Source: Candidatus Leptovillus gracilis (lineage in GTDB: Bacteria; Chloroflexota; Anaerolineae; Promineifilales; Promineifilaceae). From it: a stretch of DNA of 64,000 bases. The stretch's first letter is position 1; each line of letters opens with the position of its first letter. The position numbers were made by a program, and so were the translations under genes. The notes under the pieces are model-generated. The model worked only from the letters and a program-made list of their open reading frames with translations. It ran no database searches and was not told the DNA's origin. Of the stretch, positions 43,090 to 51,411 are shown piece after piece. The stretch is taken from assembly GCA_016716065.1 (NCBI GenBank), contig JADJXA010000012.1, forward strand, positions 132,714 through 196,713. Reading direction: 5' to 3'.

Positions 43090-44343
43090 TCAACCTATTT
43101 CAAACAATTTTTCATACTTATCCAGCAAGCTCTGCGCCACCTGGGGCCAGGAAAACAACATTTGGGCGCGTTCATAGCCGAGCTGTTGTAATTCCTGGCG
43201 CAGCTGCGCATCGGCAAAAACGCGCAAAATGGCAGCCGCCAACGCCGCAACATCGCCACGATCTACCAACAACCCGGCACGGCCGTTATCCGTAATTTCC
43301 ACCATGCCACCGGCGCGGGTCGCCACTACCGGAATCCGCGTAGTCATCGCTTCTACCAGGCTCATACCAAACGATTCGCTGTAAGAGGGATTCACCAATA
43401 CGGCCGCATTCTGGTAATGCTTCACCAAATCGGCCTGCCCCATACCACCCAGAAAATTCACCCGATCCTTCAGGCGGTCAGGAATCAATCGTTGCAGATA
43501 TACACTGTAATCTTCCTGATAAAACCTCACCAGACCTTGCACCAGCGGATCCTCACTAACGCCGACGATAAATTCGCTTGGTAACGAGCCAGTGGGACCG
43601 GCTATATCCAGGGACGCCTCCGGATATTTTTCTGCCACCAGACAAAACGCCTCTATCAGATCATGAATCCCTTTTTCCGGTGACACCCGGCCGACAAACA
43701 AGATACGTTTGTCAGTCAGGGCTGACACGCCATTGTCTTCTTTAGCGACAAACACATCAGCATCCACACCATTGTAAATAGCCTGGCAGCGATCCGCGTA
43801 ATGGGGATAACGCTGGCGCGCCAATTCGGCTATGTAGTTACTCGACCCCAAAACCAGATCAGATTGGGCGATTCTTTGCTCCATGACATCATAATCAAGC
43901 TGGTTCAGCCACTCACAGTTCATGTGTAACACAATCTTCGCTTTGGGGTTGAGGGCGCGAATAATCGGCACAAACTGGGTGAAGTTATGGATGTGGATGA
44001 TCTGTACATTTTGCCGCCGCAGATGCGCGGCAATCTGAAAAGCGTAATCAAAATAATAGAGGCGAGAAGCGTACAGAGGTAAGCCGTCATTTGACTTTAG
44101 TTTTCCCATGTAGTTCAGCATGACCCGGTTGGGGATGACCGGCGGAACAAAATGATAGCGAACATTCTGCTGCCCATTCCAAGATTTCTGCAGGCTGGAA
44201 CGTTTGCCATAAACCAAAACTTCGTGGGTCTTAGCGATCTGTGGTGCAACTTTATAGGTCCAGATGCCAATGGAATTCTGGTACGGCGGGATGAGCATAT
44301 CCAACGGCTGGTTGACAAAAGCGATTTTCATAGGCATTTCCAT
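43090..44343 (-). CDS. GT4-type glycosyltransferase
   Basis: The GT-B enzyme has IIHIHNFTQFVPIIRALNPK in the N-domain, CQAIYNGVDADVF, RILFVGRVSPEKGIHDLIEAF, FLGGMGQADLVKHYQNAAVLVNPS and ESFGMSLVEAMTTRIPVVATRAGGMVEITDNGRAGLLV, with an intact EX7E motif. The frame is open up to 44403. That extension is built from a short-repeat region, so the start is more likely one of the clustered ATGs at 44343, 44337 or 44331 just before KIAFVNQPLDM. Sugar specificity is unknown. Confidence 0.92.
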   Translation of the reverse strand: MEMPMKIAFVNQPLDMLIPPYQNSIGIWTYKVAPQIAKTHEVLVYGKRSSLQKSWNGQQNVRYHFVPPVIPNRVMLNYMGKLKSNDGLPLYASRLYYFDYAFQIAAHLRRQNVQIIHIHNFTQFVPIIRALNPKAKIVLHMNCEWLNQLDYDVMEQRIAQSDLVLGSSNYIAELARQRYPHYADRCQAIYNGVDADVFVAKEDNGVSALTDKRILFVGRVSPEKGIHDLIEAFCLVAEKYPEASLDIAGPTGSLPSEFIVGVSEDPLVQGLVRFYQEDYSVYLQRLIPDRLKDRVNFLGGMGQADLVKHYQNAAVLVNPSYSESFGMSLVEAMTTRIPVVATRAGGMVEITDNGRAGLLVDRGDVAALAAAILRVFADAQLRQELQQLGYERAQMLFSWPQVAQSLLDKYEKLFEIG

Positions 44344-44351
44344 AGAGCCTG

Positions 44352-44386
44352 GTAGCCGTGTATTCGGTAATCCGTATCCCGTATTC
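44352..44386. repeat. Short-unit repeat (attcggtaatccgtatcccg type)
   Basis: gtgtattcggtaatccgtat, followed by cccgtattccgta, forms an imperfect array of 7-8 bp units. Related arrays lie at 6832-6860, 55640-55668 and 63022-63058. In each case it sits at a gene boundary and extends a neighbouring reading frame. Confidence 0.5.
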
Positions 44387-44459
44387 CGTAGCGTCTCTGG
44401 CAAATGCCAACGGAAAACGACATACAGACTTAGGTTTACGGCTACTAGCGACTATAAAG

Positions 44460-45434
44460 TCATGAATGCCAGGGTTCCGGGTCAGCCTGCGCTTTTTGCG
44501 CTTCCCACGCTTGTGACCAGGCAACAGATTTGTGGATGCCGTCACGGAGAGATGTTTGCGGGGTGTAATCTAGTACGGCGCGCGCCTTGCCGATGTTGGC
44601 GACGTAATGGGTCACTTCGCCCACCCGCGCCGGTTTGATCGTCATCTCGGGCTTTTTGCCCAACGCTTCACCAATAAATTCAGCCATGGCGACGAGGGTG
44701 TTGCCTTGTCCATAAGCCAGGTTGATGGTGTGGTTGACCGGATGGCCGCCGACCAGAAGTTTAATGCCGCGATAGACGCCATTGATGCAGTCATCTACGT
44801 AGGTGAAATCCAATACTTTGTCTTTGCCATAGACAGTAATTGGCTCACCCTGCCCGATTTTGCGCACGAATAGGGGGATAACACGCTCCATGCGCTCGAT
44901 GTCGTTGTCGTAACGGCCGTACACATTGCTAAATCGGAACACCAGATAGCGTAAGCCATAACATTGCGCATACGAATAAATGAGCGCTTCCCCGGAAATT
45001 TTGCTGGCCGAATATGGACTTTCCGTATAGGCAAAGTCGGCGTAGGTCTCTTCCGTGATGTAACGGTGAATGTCGCCATACACTTCCCGCGAGCTGCTAA
45101 AAATAATCGGCAGATTGTTCTGGCGGCAAAATTCCAACACGTTAAACGTCATGGTAATGTTTTCCAGGGCGCGGTCCGGTTGTTCCACCAATTCATGCAC
45201 TTTGGCGTGGGCGGCAAAATGCACCACCACATCCAGATTTTCTGGGTACTCAATGCCTATCCCGCCTGAATAATGATGATACGGGATGCTCAAATCCTGA
45301 ATAATCGTGCTGATGTCGTTGGTCCAAGAATTCGGCCGTTTGTCCACGCCGAAGACCTGGTGTCCTTCTTGCTGCAAAAAGAGGCCGAGGTTCGTGCCGA
45401 TTTGCCCACTCGAACCGGTGATGAGTATACGCAT
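44460..45434 (-). CDS. NAD-dependent sugar epimerase/dehydratase (extended SDR)
   Basis: The protein has about 324 residues. It shows the Rossmann motif ILITGSSGQIGTNLG, VVHFAAHAKVHELVEQP, IIFSSSREVYGD, catalytic YSASK (Tyr and Lys present) and FSNVYGRYDND. It belongs with UDP-glucose/GlcNAc 4-epimerase-like and decarboxylase-like enzymes supplying NDP-sugars. The ATG at 45434 has AGGAG seven bases upstream and begins directly at the Rossmann fold; the longer frame to 45476 is unlikely. Unlike the SDR at 13647-14639 its active site is standard. Confidence 0.93.
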   Translation of the reverse strand: MRILITGSSGQIGTNLGLFLQQEGHQVFGVDKRPNSWTNDISTIIQDLSIPYHHYSGGIGIEYPENLDVVVHFAAHAKVHELVEQPDRALENITMTFNVLEFCRQNNLPIIFSSSREVYGDIHRYITEETYADFAYTESPYSASKISGEALIYSYAQCYGLRYLVFRFSNVYGRYDNDIERMERVIPLFVRKIGQGEPITVYGKDKVLDFTYVDDCINGVYRGIKLLVGGHPVNHTINLAYGQGNTLVAMAEFIGEALGKKPEMTIKPARVGEVTHYVANIGKARAVLDYTPQTSLRDGIHKSVAWSQAWEAQKAQADPEPWHS

Positions 45435-45613
45435 TGAAAATCTCCTGATCTGATTTTGGACAATGATTGCTATCATTACCAGAGTAGTAAAGCAATCTGA
45501 AGAACAGCATTACGCCGACAAAATGATCCCCCTGCTCCAGCCAGGCCGGATAGTTTGCCACAATTCAGGTCGAAAATTGCCCCTATTCGCCGGTTTCTGC
45601 TATCTGTTGTCAT

Positions 45614-45722
45614 CTCCCTTGAAAATGGGAGCGCGGACGTCCCGTCCGCCCCGGCAGGCGAGACGCCTGCGCTCCCAGGGTTTTCATTCGTGGTGGTGGG
45701 TGCAACCCACTCATGAAGTCTC
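45614..45722. repeat. Dispersed ~108-bp repeat, copy 1
   Basis: This segment recurs in inverted orientation at 63500-63606. It contains gcgcggacgtcc, ccggcaggcgagacgcctgc and gcgctcccagggtttt, with internal complementarity (gaaaatgggagcgc / gcgctccca...ttttc), then a second part ending catgaagtctc. TTGTCAT occurs on both sides here (45607-45613 and 45723-45729) as a possible 7-bp target duplication. It is non-coding and sits between the epimerase and VanZ-LamG genes. Confidence 0.75.
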
Positions 45723-45725
45723 TTG

Positions 45726-47324
45726 TCATTTGTCGGGTAGGGCGGGCATGGGTTCAACTAGGCGCAGCCAATGTAGAAGGAGAAAACCGGCTGTTATTAC
45801 AATCGCGTTGAAGGCAGCATAACCGGGTTGAAACTGGTAATGGCGCAGTAACAGGCTTAACAAGCCCTCCCACATGATCGCCGGCAAGGCGATGGCTGGA
45901 ACCAGCCAGAATATCAGGGGTGGCCGGGCGAGTCGCTGGTGCTGCTGGAGCAAGGCCAACCAGTACATCCAGGGTAAAAACAGACAGATGGTATAAAGCA
46001 GCCTAAAAACAGCCATATTGCCACGATTCAGGCGCATCTGCCCGACTTCGTTGGGGAAGGTTTTAATGAACAGGGCTGCGGCCGGTAACAGTTCAATGGT
46101 GTACACGTTGGTTGGGTCGTCTATGCTCAGGCGCACGGCCGTTCTGTCATACGTTATCACAATCTGGTGTAGACCACCATTGGTAAACACACCGGGTATG
46201 ATAAATTCGGGGGTACGGCCGTTTTCCCCCGTCAGCGGCGTGCGTAAGCGCAGCACCAGGGCCGCGCCTTCTTGCCCCAATGTCAGGTTGCGCCGGTATG
46301 GGTCGCCGGAAATAGACATCAGCCGGGCCGGGCCGCCTTGGGCCACGTCGCCGGACGCGGCTGTCAGACCCAGGGTGAATTGGGAAGTGGTGGCGAGGGC
46401 CTGAGAAACGGCCGTTACCGCCCCCTCGCTCGCCAACCAGCCGTGCCTGGACAGCAGAATACCTTGTGGCGTAGTCACCAACGCGCCGCTGCCTTGTGGG
46501 ACCAACGGCGGGAAATTGGCGTCAGCCGTCGCCAGAAAGTCATAATGGGCCACCAGTGAAGCGCCAGCAACGGCCATGACATTCTCGCCGGTCAGCAGCC
46601 GCGCCACTTCGCCGTCCGAAAAGGCGCGGTCGGCCAGGTAAAGCCGGCCCAACACGCCGTGCCACGGTCTGTCCTGCGTCTGCTCATTGCCCACAATCAA
46701 CGGAAACTGGTCGTCCCAATTGCTCAACTGAGTGGTGGTTGGCAGCCAGACAGCCAGGGCCAACCAGGCAGCCAGATACAACAGACAAATGATGAAAAAA
46801 CGGCGGGGGGTGCGCAACGGCCGTATCCCCTCCGCCAACCTGCCCACGCCACCCCACATTTGCCCGCCCCACCGGTAAAGGATGGCGCAGCCAACGGCCG
46901 TGCCCAATCCATTCGCCAATACATCAGGCACAGTAGGAAAACGCAGCAAGGCCACCGCCTGAACAACCTCCAGCAAGGCAGACAGCATCAAGCCAACCAA
47001 CAGCGCCAGCCAACAGGCGGGCCAGAGCCGCCAACGCCGCGCCAGCAGCAATCCGCCCAGACCAAAGCCCAGCGGCGCAAACAAAACAACGTTGCGTGGA
47101 ATGTCGGCCAGCGCGTAACTGGCGATCAGGGTCCAATCAAAATCGCCCAAAACCGCACGCCAGGACGCGCCGCTCTGGATGAAAAAATCGAAGGGAAACA
47201 GCGTGGCATACAAAATGACAAAAAGACCCATCCCCACCACAAACCACGACCGGCGTATCAGCCGGGCAGGGTGTGGCAAGGGTTCTTGTGGCAAGGGTTC
47301 TTGTGAGTTGTCGGGTGGCAGCAT
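45726..47324 (-). CDS. VanZ-like membrane protein with inserted LamG-like domain
   Basis: The protein has 532 residues. Residues ~25-160 show the VanZ pattern (ADIPRNVVLFAPLGFGLGGLLL; LSALLEVVQAV...RFPTVPDVLANGLGTAVG). After a helix at ~178-195, residues 203-415 form a LamG-like extracellular domain, followed by helices at ~437-455, 475-495 and 505-520. Within the LamG part the motif DRPWHGVLGRLYLADRAFSDGEV, normally the end of such a domain, comes before GPARLMSISGDPYRRNLTLGQEG, which suggests circular permutation. The same two motifs occur in the standard order in the FG-GAP protein at 37806-41177. The role of VanZ proteins in EPS loci is not established. Confidence 0.85.
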   Translation of the reverse strand: MLPPDNSQEPLPQEPLPHPARLIRRSWFVVGMGLFVILYATLFPFDFFIQSGASWRAVLGDFDWTLIASYALADIPRNVVLFAPLGFGLGGLLLARRWRLWPACWLALLVGLMLSALLEVVQAVALLRFPTVPDVLANGLGTAVGCAILYRWGGQMWGGVGRLAEGIRPLRTPRRFFIICLLYLAAWLALAVWLPTTTQLSNWDDQFPLIVGNEQTQDRPWHGVLGRLYLADRAFSDGEVARLLTGENVMAVAGASLVAHYDFLATADANFPPLVPQGSGALVTTPQGILLSRHGWLASEGAVTAVSQALATTSQFTLGLTAASGDVAQGGPARLMSISGDPYRRNLTLGQEGAALVLRLRTPLTGENGRTPEFIIPGVFTNGGLHQIVITYDRTAVRLSIDDPTNVYTIELLPAAALFIKTFPNEVGQMRLNRGNMAVFRLLYTICLFLPWMYWLALLQQHQRLARPPLIFWLVPAIALPAIMWEGLLSLLLRHYQFQPGYAAFNAIVITAGFLLLHWLRLVEPMPALPDK

Positions 47325-47386
47325 GGTGGGGTCTACTCATTACTCGCAAAGGTCATCATCTGACATTTTTGTCAACTTGTCAGATG

Positions 47387-48154
47387 TCACCTTGTCAAGT
47401 ACAGCTCTGCCAGGAGAGTGGTCAACGCCTCGTTGAGGCGGTGGTAGCCGGCGGCGTTGAGATGCAGATAGTCAGCGGCATACTCGTCGCGCAGCGCGCC
47501 ATTGTCATCGGCCAGCAAGGCGTGGGCGTCCAGGATGATGACGTTGTCGGCGGCCAGGGTGCGCAGGGCGTCGTTGACGGTTTGCACGGCCGTTTCCACC
47601 TCCGCCGACCAGTACATTCTTTCCAGCAGCGGCGGGGTTTGCACCGGGAAAATGGTCGTCAGCACCACCACCGCGCCATCGGCGGCAGCTTTTGCCACGA
47701 TCTGGCGGATGTTGCCGGTGGTGGCGGCCACAATCGCCGCCTGCTCGGCCGGCAGCGCCGGGATAACGCGCAAATCGTTGATGCCTACCTGCACCACCAC
47801 CACGTCGGGCTGCACTGGAGCAGCGTGGGTTTCGTAGCGCAAATTGCTTTGCACGGCCGTTTGCCCATCCAACCCCCGATTCACAAACACAAACGCGCCG
47901 ACTTCTGGCGGGACAGGCCAGGCCGCCGCCCGCGAATCGCCATAAAACAAGACAAGCCTGCCATCTCTGGCCTCGGTCCCGGCATCCGCCGCTGCCCTAA
48001 ATTGATCTAAACCCAGAGGATTTAATGTCACCCGGCTCAATTCCCGGTAAACATGGCGGAAGCGCTTCACCAGGATAACATTGAGGCTGAGGGAGACGAC
48101 AAGCAGGAGAAGCAGACCCACCAACGGCAGCGCGACCCGATAAACCGAATGCAT
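47387..48154 (-). CDS. SGNH/GDSL hydrolase with N-terminal membrane anchor
   Basis: The protein has about 255 residues, with an N-terminal helix (VALPLVGLLLLLVVSLSLNVI). The SGNH blocks are visible: block I LVLFYGDSRAA, block II glycine NRGLDGQT, block III VGINDLR and block V DYLHLNAAGYHRL with the catalytic Asp/His. Such enzymes are usually esterases, here plausibly removing O-acetyl groups put on by the two acetyltransferases. The ATG at 48154 is chosen; a TTG at 48166 with GGGAG upstream is an alternative. Confidence 0.88.
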   Translation of the reverse strand: MHSVYRVALPLVGLLLLLVVSLSLNVILVKRFRHVYRELSRVTLNPLGLDQFRAAADAGTEARDGRLVLFYGDSRAAAWPVPPEVGAFVFVNRGLDGQTAVQSNLRYETHAAPVQPDVVVVQVGINDLRVIPALPAEQAAIVAATTGNIRQIVAKAAADGAVVVLTTIFPVQTPPLLERMYWSAEVETAVQTVNDALRTLAADNVIILDAHALLADDNGALRDEYAADYLHLNAAGYHRLNEALTTLLAELYLTR

Positions 48155-48182
48155 AGAATTATTCAACGTTGAAATGCTCCCG

Positions 48183-48767
48183 TTAGTTGGCGCGGCGGCG
48201 CAGGTTCACCAACGCGGCCGCAGCGATGAGGAGGGCGCCGATGAGTTCTAGCAGCCAGTTAATGCGGATGCCACCCGTAAAACGTGACAATTCGGGCAGA
48301 TAAATCCCGTAAAACGAGGCGATGCGCACACCGACGAAACGCAAAATCGCCACCAATCCCAACAAGAGAAATATGTAATTGCGCCAATACCGACGCACGC
48401 TCCAGCCAATTACCACCACCACAACCAGACCAACAGCAGCAAAAACGAGCAAAAAAAGCACCTGCGCCCGCTGGCCGTATTCGTACCAGCCCTGCTCCCA
48501 GGCGATGCCTTTGATGGTGGACGTAAACCAGGTTTGTAAATCGAGCTGCTTATTGAGGCCCAGAAACAAGAGCGCCAAAGCCAGCCCAGCCCAAATCAGC
48601 CCATGAGGGCGCGGGTCGGTGTTGGGGAAGATTTGTCTGACAGAGAGGGCGCACAGGAAACAGAGAACGGCCGTTAGCAGGTATACGGCCGTCGTCAGCC
48701 AGCCCAACAACGTCGGGTCGCCGCCCACAAACTGCCCAGAAGCCGCCCAACTCGCAGCCAATAACAT
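48183..48767 (-). CDS. Polytopic membrane protein of unknown function (NKQ family, copy 2)
   Basis: The protein has about 194 residues and five helices (LTTAVYLLTAVLCFLCAL; LIWAGLALALLFLGLNKQLDL; VLFLLVFAAVGLVVVVVIGW; NYIFLLLGLVAILRFVGV; INWLLELIGALLIAAAALV). It aligns in order with the membrane protein at 11971-12489, including the NKQ motif and the last helix. The start at 48767 avoids overlap with the DUF4260 gene; a TTG at 48803 is possible. It neighbours the SGNH hydrolase, whereas copy 1 neighbours an aminotransferase. Confidence 0.72.
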   Translation of the reverse strand: MLLAASWAASGQFVGGDPTLLGWLTTAVYLLTAVLCFLCALSVRQIFPNTDPRPHGLIWAGLALALLFLGLNKQLDLQTWFTSTIKGIAWEQGWYEYGQRAQVLFLLVFAAVGLVVVVVIGWSVRRYWRNYIFLLLGLVAILRFVGVRIASFYGIYLPELSRFTGGIRINWLLELIGALLIAAAALVNLRRRAN

Positions 48768-48780
48768 CTCATTCACGCGC

Positions 48781-49143
48781 TCACCCAGCTCCCCCACGAC
48801 CAATCTGGCCTAAATGGGTATGTTGGAACGAATCGGTATACTTCAAACCATAGCCGAACACCCGATCCAGGCAGGAATGTCCCAATAGAATCAACCCCAC
48901 CAGTTGCAGCCAGGGAACCTGCCCATAACCACCCAAGACAAACAGGGCGACAGCCACACCTTTATGATGTACAACGTTGTAAGTCCATGCGCCTACCCTC
49001 GGCCCCAGCAGATAACCTATCATGCTGAGATCGGGCAGCAAAAATAAAACGGGAAACCACCACCAGGCGTAGTCGAGACCAAGAAAGAGATAGAAGGCCA
49101 ACACGGCCAGCAGCAGCTCTTCGATTCTAATGAGGTTTTTCAC
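48781..49143 (-). CDS. DUF4260-like small membrane protein
   Basis: The best start is GTG at 49143, overlapping the stop of the hydrolase gene as GTGA. It gives 120 residues with helices LLLAVLAFYLFLGLDYAWWWFPVLFLLP, VAVALFVLGGYGQVP and LVGLILLGHSCLDRVFGYGLKY. The LPDLSMIGYLLGPRVGAWTYNVVHH and GHSCLDRxxGYGLKY segments match the DUF4260 pattern as I know it. Function is unknown. The coupling to an alpha/beta hydrolase gene suggests co-expression. Confidence 0.75.
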   Translation of the reverse strand: MKNLIRIEELLLAVLAFYLFLGLDYAWWWFPVLFLLPDLSMIGYLLGPRVGAWTYNVVHHKGVAVALFVLGGYGQVPWLQLVGLILLGHSCLDRVFGYGLKYTDSFQHTHLGQIGRGGAG

Positions 49144-49895
49144 ATCACCCGCTCCATAAAGTCCAATGTCAGCGCCGCCACTGCTTCCCACTCCTGGTCA
49201 AGCGCCACCACATGCGACGAATTTGCCATCCACACCAGCTCCTTGACCTCCGACGAAACGCCATCCAGGATGATTTGCCCGGCGGCCGGGTCAATCGTCG
49301 TATCGTGGCGGCCCTGTACCACCAACACCGGCTGCGTGATGCGGCCCAGACGGCGACGCACTTCACGCCCCAAACGCAGCAGCTCCATCGCCCCACGCAG
49401 CGGGTTCACAGGATACCCCTGCCACAAGTCACTGCCATCCAACGATTCTTTGGGCACAAATTCGATGAAGGGCGCGGCGGCATACAGGCGCAGCACGTCT
49501 TGGGGAGAGGCGGCCAGTTTGATCGCCGGGGCATAGTTCAGCACCCCGGCGATTTCCGGGTAGCGGCTGGCCAGATACAGGGCAATCACTGCCCCGGTGG
49601 ATTCACCACCGACAAAAACCCTGTCGCACAGAGTGAGCAGGTGGTGATAAGTAGCAACGGCCGTTTCCACCCAATCGCCCCAGGTAACATGGTTCAGGTC
49701 CTCCGGCTTTGTGCCATGCCCAGGCAGCAGCGGCCCGGTGACAGTGTAGCCGCGTTGGTGCAGGTATCCGGCGATGGGGCGCACTTCGGCCGTGGTCGCC
49801 GTCAGACCATGCAGCAGCAGCACGCCAACCGGGCCGGCCGGCCAAAAAAAGGATTCACCCGCCAGGTGGGGATTATGCAAAGCTTCGTTGATCAT
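49140..49895 (-). CDS. Alpha/beta hydrolase (Est30-like carboxylesterase/lipase)
   Basis: The 251-residue protein has GVLLLHGLTATTAEVRPIAGYL (oxyanion region), TGPLLPGHGTKPEDL, the nucleophile elbow FVGGESTGAVIAL (Ser in GESTG), the acid GRHDTTIDP and the histidine NSSHVVALD. It closely follows monoacylglycerol-lipase/Est30 enzymes that hydrolyse short-chain esters in the cytoplasm. Its ATG overlaps the upstream DDAH-like stop by four bases, and its own stop overlaps the DUF4260-like start. Confidence 0.93.
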   Translation of the reverse strand: MINEALHNPHLAGESFFWPAGPVGVLLLHGLTATTAEVRPIAGYLHQRGYTVTGPLLPGHGTKPEDLNHVTWGDWVETAVATYHHLLTLCDRVFVGGESTGAVIALYLASRYPEIAGVLNYAPAIKLAASPQDVLRLYAAAPFIEFVPKESLDGSDLWQGYPVNPLRGAMELLRLGREVRRRLGRITQPVLVVQGRHDTTIDPAAGQIILDGVSSEVKELVWMANSSHVVALDQEWEAVAALTLDFMERVM

Positions 49896-50758
49896 CTATT
49901 CCTCCGCCAAACCGGGCGCGTCAGGCAGGTCGCGCCGCCTTCGGCTTTCAGCGAAATCTCGTCACCCTGATAGGTGAGGACAACACAGCCGGCCGCTTCC
50001 AACCGCCGCTGTGTGATGGGATTGCCCGCCAGCATCAGGCACAGCCCTGGTTTAATTGCCAGCACATTCGGCCCCATCATCAAAAACTCCGCCTCCGGCA
50101 CGGCTACAAAGCGAAAGCCACGCGCCGCAAGCATCTGCCACAGGGGCACAGGCATGAACGGCGGGTAGACTACCGCCAGATCGCTGTCCACAATGCTGAT
50201 AAAAGACATGAGGTGCAGACACGCTTCCGGCCCCTGATAATATGGCAGTTGCACCGGCACAATGTCCACCTCCGGCAAGGCTTCCTGGAGTTGGCGCAGC
50301 CCTTCGGCATTGGTGCGGAAGCCCTGCCCGACAGCCAGGGTGCGCTCGTCTACCCAGAGCAAATCGCCGCCTTCGGCCAGGGCACCGCCATGCAGCCGGT
50401 AATGGATGGGCACGCCCATCTGCGCCAACTGCTGGGCCATCGCCTCTTCTTCGCCGCGCCGCAGCGCCTTGCCCATGCGCAAGATGATCGCGCCCCGGTC
50501 ACAAACGATGGCCGGGTCGTGGACAAACATGGCGTCGGCGTGGTCGGGCAAAGGGCTGGAGTGATAGACGACTTTGGCCCCGGCATCCTGGAGATGGCGG
50601 ACGAAGGCATCGTGTTCTTGTTGGGCGGTGGGCAAAAACGGCCGTGCCGCGTAATGCCATTTCTCTGGGTCAGCGCCGCCAAAGGCTTCATCCGGGCGGC
50701 GCACCAAAACCGTTTGCAAGGGGGCGACCATGCTCTGGCTGCCGTAAGGTTGGGTCAT
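49892..50758 (-). CDS. Dimethylarginine dimethylaminohydrolase / arginine deiminase-superfamily protein
   Basis: This is a 288-residue amidinotransferase-fold protein. It has VLVRRPDEAF, MFVHDPAIVCDRGAIILRMG, LAEGGDLLWVDERTLAVGQGFRTN, the His-containing ACLHLMSFISIVDSDLAVVY and a C-terminal EGGATCLTRPV with the candidate nucleophilic cysteine. Members hydrolyse methylated arginine or related guanidino compounds; without further evidence the substrate stays open. It couples to the hydrolase gene through an ATGA overlap. Confidence 0.88.
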   Translation of the reverse strand: MTQPYGSQSMVAPLQTVLVRRPDEAFGGADPEKWHYAARPFLPTAQQEHDAFVRHLQDAGAKVVYHSSPLPDHADAMFVHDPAIVCDRGAIILRMGKALRRGEEEAMAQQLAQMGVPIHYRLHGGALAEGGDLLWVDERTLAVGQGFRTNAEGLRQLQEALPEVDIVPVQLPYYQGPEACLHLMSFISIVDSDLAVVYPPFMPVPLWQMLAARGFRFVAVPEAEFLMMGPNVLAIKPGLCLMLAGNPITQRRLEAAGCVVLTYQGDEISLKAEGGATCLTRPVWRRNR

Positions 50759-50770
50759 AAGTTTGTCGGG

Positions 50771-51349
50771 TTAACTGGCAAATAGATCGGCTACCACACA
50801 ACGGAAGCCGGGCAAGATGTCATCGAGGGTGAGAACGGCCGTGCCCGTCAATTCCTGCAACGCCGTCGGGGCGCGGTAAACAGACACGGTTTGCTCGTCT
50901 GGTTCAATAATCAGCACCACGTTCACGCCGGCGGCGAAATATTCACGTAATTTGCGCCGCACGTCATTCCAGCGGTCGGAGGGGGATAAAATTTCGACCA
51001 CCAGTTCTGGGGGCACGTCGAGAAAAGAATTGGGCGATGCCTGGGCCAGCCGTTCGTGAGAGATGAACAGGATGTCGGCGGCGCGGATGGTGTCGGGATC
51101 GCGCTGGACGTAGATGCCCACTTCGCCCACCATGATTTCACCCAGGTTGTTTTCAGCCACAAAGTCGCCCAGCAAACGAGCTAATTTATATTCAAAACGG
51201 CCGTGCTGTATCTTCGTCGGACTCATCGGCACAATCCTCCCCTCGACCAATTCGCATGGCCCCATATCCCCCATTTCCAACAATTCTTCACCGGTGATTA
51301 AGGCGTCTGTTTCTAATTGGGTTTGTTCTGCTACGGCTTGCATTGCCAT
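50771..51349 (-). CDS. Uma2 family (DUF820) putative endonuclease
   Basis: The 192-residue protein has the Uma2 restriction-endonuclease-like layout: LVEGRIVPMSPTKIQHG, AADILFISHERLAQ with an acidic residue, PELVVEILSPSDRWNDVRRKLREYFAAGV (E...K of the PD-(D/E)XK core) and VVLIIEPDEQTVSVYR. The family is abundant and often multi-copy in Chloroflexota and cyanobacteria. Its biological role is unclear. Confidence 0.93.
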   Translation of the reverse strand: MAMQAVAEQTQLETDALITGEELLEMGDMGPCELVEGRIVPMSPTKIQHGRFEYKLARLLGDFVAENNLGEIMVGEVGIYVQRDPDTIRAADILFISHERLAQASPNSFLDVPPELVVEILSPSDRWNDVRRKLREYFAAGVNVVLIIEPDEQTVSVYRAPTALQELTGTAVLTLDDILPGFRCVVADLFAS

Positions 51350-51411
51350 AAGAGCCTCCAGGCGTCAACTTCCTGTGTACCAATCCAATCGCGCTAAATT
51401 GTAGCACAGTT

